Below are positions 1 to 5,794 of a stretch of DNA of 6,725 nucleotides, piece after piece. The stretch covers positions 1 to 6,725 of the forward strand of contig CAZKHA010000187.1 of the NCBI GenBank assembly GCA_964552325.1, read 5' to 3'. The notes beneath the pieces are model-generated. The model did not search any database, was not told the DNA's origin, and worked only from the letters and a program-made list of their open reading frames with translations. This DNA is from CAZKCK01 sp964552325 (GTDB lineage: Bacteria > Bacteroidota > Bacteroidia > Bacteroidales > TTA-H9). The first letter of the stretch is position 1. The number at the start of each line of letters is the position of its first letter. The translations under genes were made by a program, and so were the position numbers.

Positions 1-27
1 TATAATGAAGCGAGGAATCTTCTAAAG
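1..27. repeat. possible edge of a Bacteroidota dispersed intergenic repeat
   Basis: The first bases contain the string AATGAAGCGAGGAATCTTCT. From memory, this resembles the end of a short intergenic repeat common in Bacteroidota genomes, whose usual form reads roughly TCATTTCGAA followed by GAAGCGAGGAATCT. Only one end lies inside the window and no second copy is present here, so repeat status cannot be shown from this sequence. It lies in a gene-free A/T-rich stretch, which is where such elements normally sit. Confidence 0.25.
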
Positions 28-527
28 CTTTGTAAATTTTAACCGGACAACAGTGAAAAATTAATAAAATAAATAAACAAAACTTGCTATTCGAGTAGCT
101 CACACCACTGCACCTACGGTTAGCGTTTACAGCCCTGCCCTATGGTAAGGCCGAGGACCATGGTTGCTGGGCCATGCATAAAATTACCATTGAGTTCGCC
201 TGCAGCGAACCATTTGAAGGTAGTGGTTTGCAACATCTTGAAAAACCCAACTGTTGCCTTGCCGCTGAAAAAATTAATTGTCCTATCAAAACCTCATCTT
301 AAAACCATCTTCTAACCTACTCTATCGGCTCACACCTATTTCAATGCAAGAGCTAGTCGGCTGTGTGATAGAAGTAAAAGCATCAGGCATTTTGGATAGC
401 TGCCAGCCTTCTTTTGGGTTTTTCAGCGTCACTATGAGCAAAAGCCCTTGCTGTGCTTGCCATCTTTGTTCTCTGCAATTTTTGCAACCAAAACACCTCC
501 ACCACATTGAGTTTTATCTTAAAAGAA
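28..527. other. gene-poor region, no supported gene
   Basis: About 500 bases precede the terminator of the minus-strand gene and contain no recognisable coding sequence. Bases 28-110 are very A/T-rich. Two minus-strand open frames exist, 120-293 (57 codons, no start near its beginning) and 322-507 (61 codons, ATG start). Neither gives a protein I recognise, has a promoter-like box, or shows a convincing leader. The first has a fairly protein-like composition in its last 40 codons and could be a decayed remnant. A small hairpin (CATGG/CCATG arms) lies near 159-176. I see no tRNA and no insertion-sequence ends. Confidence 0.5.
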
Positions 528-567
528 ACTGCCTGAATAAAACCGAATGTGATTTTATCCAGGCAGT
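528..567 (-). terminator. rho-independent terminator of the T9SS gene
   Basis: The arms at 528-542 (ACTGCCTGAATAAAA) and 553-567 are complementary over 15 positions with one mismatch and enclose a 10-base loop. Read on the minus strand, the hairpin lies 22 bases after the stop codon of the 598-residue gene and is followed by TTTCTTTT. On the plus strand no T-run follows, so termination is predicted for the minus strand only. This is the clearest terminator in the window. Confidence 0.8.
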
Positions 568-589
568 AAGATGTAAGCGGGGTTCGGGT

Positions 590-2386
590 TTAGTGCTTGA
601 TAATGATTTTGCTGGCTTTTTTCGCTTGCTCAGTAGTAAGCTGCAACACGTAAACGCCTTCAGCCAGACCAGCAGTGTTTATGCTAATTGCCTGGCCAGC
701 AATAGTATTCCAGAAGGTTGTAGAATACACTACTCTTCCTGTCAAATCGCTAATACTCAGGTTAACAGTGCCTTCCATCTGGACACCTGGCTGAACGAAG
801 ATCCTGTCGTTAGCGGGGTTGGGATATATGCTAAAATCGGTTTTTGTTATTGTTGAAGCCGAAACCAAATCAAAGCTGGCTTGGTTTGAATAAATAGCGT
901 TGTAAGCCGTGCTTGCATCACCAATATTGCATCCACCGGCATTCTCAATTTTTACCATGTAAGCAATGTCGTCGGCAGGGGCATTAAAATCGGTAAACGA
1001 AGTGAAGCTGGATGAAACAGTTGCAATCTGCTCATATGCTCCATTGCCCGATTTGCGCATAATTTTATAGGATGTGTACGTAAGGCCAGCGTAGGGAGTC
1101 CAAATAAGATTGTAGGAACCATTTACGCCTTGATTGATTGTAAGGTGGATAGTCTGATGATAATCGCCAGCAGGAAAAACCCTGTTGATGTTATCCCTAA
1201 AACCGATCTTATAGCGGTAAGGACGTATTGAAGGGTTTGATTCATTGTCTGTTACCATCGAAACCTCCGAGTAGCCCAATGTATCTATCACCTCATAAAC
1301 ATTTGCCTCATCGGTTTCTTTGTACACCAAAAAATCAGCAATGAGGTCCGATACAGGTTTTTCCCAAAGAATGATGTTATGGTTTGTAAGGCTGTCAACC
1401 GTAACCATACACACCGGAGTTTCTGGGAAAGGCATAACTGTAAAGGCAGCACTGGTATCGCTTGATGAAGTTGCATACGAATCAGTGATACGAATAAGGC
1501 ATTCTGTGGAGTTTATATTTGGGGTGTACCATTCCAGGCTGCCTGAATTTCCTTGGTTACTACCATTGGCTATCACTTCCCAGGTTAATCCGTTGTTGCT
1601 CGAGAATTCAATGTAATTAGAAGAGGAATAGGGTTCTTCCACATTCCATGTAATCGTTAAGGGGCTGTTTACGTTCACAATTTGGCCAGCAACGGGTGAT
1701 GTAAGCGTGTACACCGGAACAGGATTGATTGCAAACATACTGCTTAGGCCAAACTCTGAAGGATCTTGCGCATTGGATAGTTTAAGTATGCAGGTTTCGG
1801 ATGGAGTGTCAGATAAAACCAAATAGGTATAATAGGTTTGTGCATTTACGTTTTGTGCAACCGGAGTGTAAGTAAGGCCATTATCAAGCGAGATATCGAC
1901 GTTTAAGAGCGTAATGCCTGGCACGCTTATTACCCAGTACACTTGAGCGAGCGAATTAACAAACACTGCTGAGGCTGAAGTCGGCTCCCACACGGTAATC
2001 GGCGGAACATTAACCGTAAAAGGGGCATTGCTCACATCAGATACTTGAGGCGTTGTGAAATCGCTTATCCTTAGTTTTGCATTTGTTGTGGACGTGTTAG
2101 GAACGGGTATAGAAGCATTACCTCCGCTTGGGCTGGAAGGCACTTGGCCTAGGTACCACCAATTAACACCACCATCATACGAGAACTCAATATGAACCGA
2201 ACTGCTGAGGTTTTGCCCTGTCCATGTTGCGATTTCAACCCCGCCATAAGTCCAAACCTCACCACCATTGGGCGAAATTACCGTGAGACTTTGTGCTTTG
2301 AGACCAAAACTTGGCAAAACTGCCAAAAAAGCAAGGGCAATCATGCCAGCTATTCTTCTGTGAAGTGTAGTATAAAGATGTATCAT
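590..2386 (-). CDS. T9SS-exported multi-domain beta-sandwich protein with C-terminal sorting domain
   Basis: This 598-residue protein is predicted to leave the cell through the type IX secretion system and stay at the cell surface or be released. A signal peptide covers residues 1-31: RR at 10-11, a hydrophobic core IALAFLAVLPSFGL, and probable cleavage after KAQ. Three related modules of about 95 residues follow (34-125, 126-220, 225-316). Each has a W-containing strand and a 'DGG/DNG/NNG-xxW/Y' turn (SYDGGVNWW, SLDNGLTYT, SSNNGLTWE), as in the Ig-like Kre9/KNH-type repeats of Bacteroidota surface proteins. Residues about 322-412 and 413-507 look like two fibronectin III-like modules. Residues 519-598 are a type A sorting tail: FSIYPNPANDRIFV, then SDLTGRVVY, then AEGVYVLQL, ending KKASKIIIKH. 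No catalytic domain is visible, so an adhesive or binding role is an inference. The first ATG is preferred because the next in-frame Met (residue 15) would remove the charged part of the signal peptide. The leader has no Shine-Dalgarno sequence, which is usual in this phylum. The gene appears monocistronic, with a terminator just downstream. Confidence 0.9.
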   Translation of the reverse strand: MIHLYTTLHRRIAGMIALAFLAVLPSFGLKAQSLTVISPNGGEVWTYGGVEIATWTGQNLSSSVHIEFSYDGGVNWWYLGQVPSSPSGGNASIPVPNTSTTNAKLRISDFTTPQVSDVSNAPFTVNVPPITVWEPTSASAVFVNSLAQVYWVISVPGITLLNVDISLDNGLTYTPVAQNVNAQTYYTYLVLSDTPSETCILKLSNAQDPSEFGLSSMFAINPVPVYTLTSPVAGQIVNVNSPLTITWNVEEPYSSSNYIEFSSNNGLTWEVIANGSNQGNSGSLEWYTPNINSTECLIRITDSYATSSSDTSAAFTVMPFPETPVCMVTVDSLTNHNIILWEKPVSDLIADFLVYKETDEANVYEVIDTLGYSEVSMVTDNESNPSIRPYRYKIGFRDNINRVFPAGDYHQTIHLTINQGVNGSYNLIWTPYAGLTYTSYKIMRKSGNGAYEQIATVSSSFTSFTDFNAPADDIAYMVKIENAGGCNIGDASTAYNAIYSNQASFDLVSASTITKTDFSIYPNPANDRIFVQPGVQMEGTVNLSISDLTGRVVYSTTFWNTIAGQAISINTAGLAEGVYVLQLTTEQAKKASKIIIKH

Positions 2387-2473
2387 TGTTTAACGTTTTA
2401 TATTAATACTTAAACAACCTCGGACAAAACTTAGTTCACCGAAATTGCGCCTCTTTAGGCCAAAACCTTTACA

Positions 2474-2490
2474 ATTAACAATTTGTTAAT
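2474..2490. repeat. perfect 17-bp palindrome upstream of the T9SS gene
   Basis: ATTAACAA and TTGTTAAT are perfect inverted arms around a single T. The site lies about 90 bases upstream of the T9SS start codon on the side where its promoter must be, so it could bind a dimeric regulator. It is A/T-rich, so a chance origin in this A/T-rich spacer is also possible. Confidence 0.4.
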
Positions 2491-2498
2491 ATGAAGCA

Positions 2499-2519
2499 CT
2501 AGGTGGTTGAACCAACTAG
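2499..2519. repeat. near-perfect 21-bp palindrome
   Basis: CTAGGTGGTT and AACCAACTAG pair at 9 of 10 positions around a central G. It starts nine bases after the neighbouring 17-bp palindrome. The half-site occurs again as CTAGTTGGTT at 2990-2999, giving inverted ten-base copies about 490 bases apart. A single ten-base match at that distance is weak evidence for element ends. The palindrome itself could be an operator or a small hairpin. Confidence 0.4.
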
Positions 2520-2731
2520 CTTCTTGTTTTAGCAGCCAATACCATCGGCATCTTCAGTCGATAAAGTTGTGGGTTGAAAAAAACACCCTTCGCTGGCGCT
2601 TCCCAAAACACACTACAGAAGCTTGTATTGAACCTACCTCAAGCATTTTTCAATTGTCAAAATACTTATGCGACCGGGGCACTCTTTTGCACCAAAATAG
2701 TACAACAGCACATGCAGCCTACTTCTATTAC

Positions 2732-2750
2732 AAACGCTTCGTGCGTTTTT
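2732..2750 (+). terminator. weak terminator-like hairpin
   Basis: AAACGC (2732-2737) and GCGTTT (2743-2748) form a six-pair stem around TTCGT, and the T-run continues to 2750. The stem is short and half A/T. No recognised plus-strand gene ends just upstream, so its role is doubtful. Confidence 0.2.
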
Positions 2751-3151
2751 GATTGCCCAAACAGCGTATGCTGAACTATGGGCTATTATAAGCAAACAAG
2801 GCTTGCTGCTTGGCTTTATAAAAGATGTCTTGCATAGTGATAGAGCCATTGTTGATAATTGTAGCAGCTTATCAATGTATATGACCAAAGGCCACCTAGC
2901 TGTGTATTATCTTACAACTCACTTCATTGACGCCTCATGCCCTAAAGCCTACGCGTTTGAAAGCCGTGAACCAATGCCCATTAATGGTACTAGTTGGTTG
3001 AGCACAGATAAAAAAGCTGAAGGGCTTGTTGTGTTAAGCGATTGGTATTGAGCAAATAAGCTAAGGGAAGAACTGGGAAAAGGGATTGGTTTAGGGGGAT
3101 GTTTGCGAGTTGGCTGTAATGCAAGTAGACCACGAAACCGAGCATAATAAC

Positions 3152-3182
3152 TTCAATCCACACCTTTTTTTTACTATCTTTG
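3152..3182 (+). promoter_or_regulatory. promoter candidate for the PIN toxin-antitoxin unit
   Basis: TATCTTTG at 3175-3182 matches the Bacteroidota -7 consensus TAnnTTTG exactly. Twenty bases upstream, at the usual distance, is TTC (3152-3154), a two-of-three match to the TTG core of the -33 box. Eight consecutive T's fill 3165-3172. Transcription would begin near 3188-3190, leaving a leader of roughly ten bases before the ATG at 3200. Confidence 0.5.
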
Positions 3183-3199
3183 TATTGACAGAATAATAA

Positions 3200-3665
3200 A
3201 TGAAACAGAGAATTTATATAGACACTTCAGTAGTTGGCAGTTGCTTTGACGAAGAATTCAATGAGGCGACAATAAAGTTGTTTGAGCAGCCCAACAACAA
3301 CGAAATTCTTTTTGTGGTTTCGGACTTACTTGACCTTGAATTAACAAATGCACCCCAAGACGTTCGAGAACATTTATTAAAATTTTCTGCTCACAAATTC
3401 CAACGAGTTGAACTGACTGAGGATGCTATTAAACTTGCTGACGCTTACATTACCGAAAAAGCAGTTGGTAAAGCAAGTTTGGAAGACTGCCGTCAACATG
3501 GCTTTAGCGATCGTTCACAAAGAGGACGTTTTAGCGAGTAGGAACTTTAAACATATCGTAAACCTTGACAGAATTAAGGGCTACAATTCAGTGAATTTAC
3601 GACTTGGAATTATAATGCTTGAAATACGAAGCCCAAAAGAATTAGCAAATTATGGAAACGCCTAA
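3200..3665 (+). pseudogene. PIN-domain ribonuclease (toxin) gene with a one-base frameshift
   Basis: The intact form would be a 154-residue PIN nuclease, a VapC-like toxin that cuts RNA when not held by its antitoxin. The first frame runs from ATG 3200 with KQRIYIDTSVVG (Asp8), SDLLDLELTN (Glu47 among acidic residues) and SLEDCRQH (Glu95/Asp96), which fit the metal-binding acids of the fold. After His100 this frame turns into unrelated sequence and stops at 3539-3541 (113 residues). The missing C-terminal part continues in the next frame from about 3501: ALAIVHKEDVLASRNFKHIV, then a tail containing RSPKELANYGNA, stopping at 3663-3665. Deleting one G of the GG at 3500-3501 joins the halves seamlessly (100 + 54 residues). 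The lost part carries the last helix-strand region and probably the fourth active-site position (N/D near RNFKH), so the 113-residue product should be inactive. The cause could be a true mutation or a sequencing error; the clean reading on both sides of one base allows either. The stop overlaps the next gene by 14 bases. Confidence 0.85.
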
Positions 3666-3807
3666 AAAAGAAAAACAGTTTGATGCTGTAAAAATGATGA
3701 GGGAAATCAGGGACAAAATCAGTTCTGAAACCCAGAATATGACTTTTGAAGAGTTGAATGTTTATATCAAACAGAAATTCACAGACAACAAAACAAAACT
3801 CGTTTGA
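3652..3807 (+). CDS. small protein, probable antitoxin partner of the PIN toxin
   Basis: This 51-codon gene starts METPKKEKQFDAVKMMREIR and ends FTDNKTKLV before TGA. It starts inside the last 14 bases of the PIN gene, in a different frame from the restored PIN reading, which implies translational coupling and a toxin-first order. The composition is charged and helical: an N-terminal AVKMMREIRDKIS helix with heptad-like hydrophobics, then MTFEELNVYIKQKF, a second helix. Similar short proteins with a D-AVKMMREIRD-I motif accompany PIN genes in Bacteroidota as I remember them; that is family knowledge, not something shown here. No DNA-binding fold is obvious, so the protein may act mainly by binding the toxin. 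The frame is open and undamaged although the toxin gene is broken, as expected if an antitoxin is kept or the break is recent. No clear terminator follows. Confidence 0.75.
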   Translation: METPKKEKQFDAVKMMREIRDKISSETQNMTFEELNVYIKQKFTDNKTKLV

Positions 3808-4001
3808 CAGCAATACTAGCGGAAGCAGGCACTACTACTAAAAGCACCCACCCAAAAGTGACGGTTCAGTGGTTTAAATAAGCTTTGTGCTTCTATCAAC
3901 GTTTCTGCTTTATTGAAAGCGAAGAGCTTTGGATTGCAAGAGTTTCGCATACGCATCCGTTGGGCCAATAATTTAAATAAATTCTCAAAATCAATATACC
4001 C

Positions 4002-4736
4002 ATGAATAAATACATCTCAAAAAATGCAAGTGAAATCTGCCAAGTGATTGATCAAATTATTGAAGTTTCCGACAATAAACCGGATTATCAGTACCTGTAT
4101 AATCACCTGAAAAAAATATTGGCCACCAAATTCAGCTACGACGACATCGCATTGATATGCGAAACCATACTTAAAATGGCTAAAACCAAAAACAGGATAA
4201 TCAGACACTTGGAGAAAGATTTTTGGGATTTTATACAAGATGTTCCCTCGAATACCATAATGCATTACAAACACCGTATTGCTAAAGATGAAGAATTGGT
4301 AGCCAATACCGACTATAAAAAACCCGGAAAAAAAATAGCATCGCGCATACTCGGATTGGCACACGAAATCATGGAAATAAAGGATGACAATAGCAAGGCC
4401 AGTGGTTTAAGGCGATCAGGTTCGTTGAGCCTTATTGGCGATTTGATTTGTTATTACAAAATTCCATTTGCAAAGAAACTGTTTGTGGATTCAATAAACA
4501 GTATAGATCCTGATATACAGTACGCAGCATTGCAAGGCTTGGAGAATTATTACAGCTTTACCAACGACAAAATTGAAGCTGCTTTACTCAAAAACATTCA
4601 ACGCATACATAAAAAGACAGATGATAGAACCATCGCCTCAACGTGCTTGCAAATTCAGATAGAAGCTGGGTTAATAAATCAGCTGACCGCAGTGTTTCGG
4701 ATGGATGATTGGAAGGACAAACATTATAGGTTTTGA
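4002..4736 (+). CDS. all-helical HEAT-like repeat protein, function unknown
   Basis: This 244-residue cytoplasmic protein has no signal peptide or membrane segment. It appears almost wholly alpha-helical. Residues about 140-230 have the character of HEAT-like helical repeats: SLSLIGDLICYYKIPFAKKL, then SIDPDIQYAALQGLENYY, then IEAALLKNIQRI. The 'DPDIQYAALQGLENY' stretch is the typical start of a HEAT unit (D-P-D-V-R-x-A-A-L-x-A-L). The end, MDDWKDKHYRF, resembles the final aromatic/basic tail of stand-alone HEAT proteins. Residues 1-120 are helical and charged without a family I can name. HEAT arrays usually bind other proteins; no enzymatic residues stand out. The ATG at 4002 is the first in frame, with an A/T-rich leader and no Shine-Dalgarno sequence. 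A 194-bp spacer separates it from the antitoxin-like gene and 143 bp from the next operon, so it is probably its own unit. I see no clean promoter box or terminator for it. Confidence 0.8.
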   Translation: MNKYISKNASEICQVIDQIIEVSDNKPDYQYLYNHLKKILATKFSYDDIALICETILKMAKTKNRIIRHLEKDFWDFIQDVPSNTIMHYKHRIAKDEELVANTDYKKPGKKIASRILGLAHEIMEIKDDNSKASGLRRSGSLSLIGDLICYYKIPFAKKLFVDSINSIDPDIQYAALQGLENYYSFTNDKIEAALLKNIQRIHKKTDDRTIASTCLQIQIEAGLINQLTAVFRMDDWKDKHYRF

Positions 4737-4747
4737 TTAACCGCAAA

Positions 4748-4778
4748 TTGTAAGATTTTATGTTTTTAACTAATTTTG
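4748..4778 (+). promoter_or_regulatory. primary-sigma promoter for the hydrolase-YdeI operon
   Basis: ATTG ends at 4750 (core TTG 4748-4750), then exactly 20 bases, then TAATTTTG at 4771-4778, a full match to the Bacteroidota TAnnTTTG -7 box. Spacing and both elements fit the family consensus. Transcription would start near 4784, about 95 bases before the ATG at 4880. That leader contains TTATCA and TGATAA, inverted six-base words at the two ends of a 31-base stretch around 4816-4846, which could fold or bind a regulator. Confidence 0.6.
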
Positions 4779-4879
4779 AGGTGACTGGCAATCAGCTATT
4801 CAAAACCAGCACACTTTATCAATTGTTAATCAGTTAGTTGTGATAACGAACAAATTGCTTAAGCCTACTTATTACGCGC

Positions 4880-5794
4880 ATGCCTAAAAGAAACACCCTA
4901 CTCACAACAGTGCTGCTATTGCTTTCGTTTGCAGCTCTGGGAATCAAACCCGACAGGACCTATCGGTTTTATCCTGAGAAACTTGGATTGATTTACAAAG
5001 ACCTGTTAGTAACAACCCCCGACAAGCTAAAAATTAAAACATGGTTTTATCCTGCGCAGGAGGCTTTGCCGAAAGATGAAATGGATAAGGCTTGGAACAA
5101 TCCTATAAAAAGGCCTTACGCCACCTTAGATACTACCAAACGGCCTACCATTATAATATGTAATGGCGATGCAGGAAATATGTCGTGGCAACAATATTAC
5201 ATGGCAATGAGTTATAGCGCCAACGGGTACAATGTGGTAACGTTTGATTGGCGTGGCTTTGGCGAAAGCGATGACTGGCCCATGAACACCGATTACATGG
5301 TATATACCGAGTTTTTAATGGATTACGATGCTGTAATTACCGAAGTGGCGAAACAAGCCGAAGTGGATTCATCGAGGTTGGCCGTAATTGGATGGTCAAC
5401 AGGAGCCTACCTATCAATGGCTGCTGCAAGCAAAAGGCCCGAAGTGAAGTGTTTTGTGGGACAGGCCTTAATGACCTCGTTTGCCGAAACGCTTCCCATA
5501 GTGCAGGCTTTGCCAAAAAACAAAGGCAGGACGCTGATAGTACCGGAAGACTATCCCGAAAAGCTGAACCCCCAGTTTTTAGCTCCAAAATTCAACAAAA
5601 CCACCTTTTTGATTGTTGGGGAACTTGACGATCGCACCCCGGTTTGGATGAGTGAAAAAATCAGAAAAACACTGCCTGCCAAGTCTGACATCTGGATAGT
5701 TCCAGGTGCCATGCATGGGGGACCTGATGGCCCCACCAAAGATTTCAGCCTCTACAACCGTAAAATTCTCAATTTTTTGAATCTAAGCCTATGA
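4880..5794 (+). CDS. exported alpha/beta hydrolase (serine hydrolase)
   Basis: This 304-residue hydrolase probably acts on an ester, peptide or amide in the periplasm; the substrate cannot be read from the sequence. The N-terminus KRNTLLTTVLLLLSFAALG is a signal peptide or N-terminal anchor. No lipobox cysteine is present, so it is not a typical lipoprotein. The core follows the fold order: IIICNGDAGNMSW (91-103), an oxyanion-loop region; TFDWRGFGESDD (121-132), the conserved strand after the 'G-YNVV' turn; nucleophile elbow IGWSTGAYLS with Ser173 in GWSTG; FLIVGELDDRTP with Asp250 as likely acid; VPGAMHGGP with His279. All three triad members are in the right order and the length is normal for a single-domain enzyme. 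It resembles the 'alpha/beta hydrolase fused to nothing' type related to S9-like and BAAT-like acyl hydrolases. The stop overlaps the start of the next gene (ATGA), and the promoter candidate at 4748-4778 would serve both. Confidence 0.88.
   Translation: MPKRNTLLTTVLLLLSFAALGIKPDRTYRFYPEKLGLIYKDLLVTTPDKLKIKTWFYPAQEALPKDEMDKAWNNPIKRPYATLDTTKRPTIIICNGDAGNMSWQQYYMAMSYSANGYNVVTFDWRGFGESDDWPMNTDYMVYTEFLMDYDAVITEVAKQAEVDSSRLAVIGWSTGAYLSMAAASKRPEVKCFVGQALMTSFAETLPIVQALPKNKGRTLIVPEDYPEKLNPQFLAPKFNKTTFLIVGELDDRTPVWMSEKIRKTLPAKSDIWIVPGAMHGGPDGPTKDFSLYNRKILNFLNLSL

Larger units (their letters stand above)
2387..3174. other. long intergenic region without a recognisable gene
   Basis: Nearly 800 bases separate the divergent T9SS and PIN genes. 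The part next to 2386 must hold the T9SS promoter, but I find no clean TAnnTTTG box on the minus strand; the nearest match, TAAGTTTTG, has one base too many. Two palindromes occur at 2474-2490 and 2499-2519, and a small hairpin at 2732-2748. Open frames exist at 2507-2752, 2574-2774 and 2749-3051 on the plus strand (the last with a TTG start, 100 codons) and at 2634-2888 on the minus strand. They overlap one another, and none encodes a family I recognise. The region may contain decayed genes or an accessory insertion. Confidence 0.5.

Noticed and set aside
278..856. 192-codon plus-strand open frame
   Set aside because: It starts at TTG, is antisense to the sorting domain of the T9SS gene for half its length, runs through that gene's terminator, and its translation resembles no family.
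1320..1616. Plus-strand open frame within the T9SS gene
   Set aside because: It is fully antisense to well-supported domain sequence and is a shadow of that gene.
2192..2413. Plus-strand open frame over the T9SS start
   Set aside because: It is antisense to the signal peptide and first Ig-like module, and its product is low in plausibility.
2428..2436. CAAAACTTA (minus-strand TAAGTTTTG) as the T9SS promoter
   Set aside because: It has three bases instead of two between TA and TTTG, and no -33 element lies at the expected distance.
2507..2774. Two overlapping plus-strand frames (2507-2752 and 2574-2774)
   Set aside because: They overlap each other and a minus-strand frame, have no promoter or leader, and show no recognisable motif. 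Nothing favours one over the other.
2634..2888. 84-codon minus-strand open frame
   Set aside because: It overlaps competing frames, and no domain, leader or promoter supports it.
3610..3813. Minus-strand frame opposite the antitoxin-like gene
   Set aside because: It is a phenylalanine-rich shadow of the lysine-rich plus-strand gene.
4017..4364. 115-codon minus-strand frame opposite the HEAT-like gene
   Set aside because: It is a shadow frame; the aromatic-rich composition mirrors the lysine/asparagine-rich gene on the other strand.
5337..5739. Several frames inside the hydrolase gene on both strands
   Set aside because: The hydrolase has a complete catalytic triad and normal length, so the overlapping frames are shadows.
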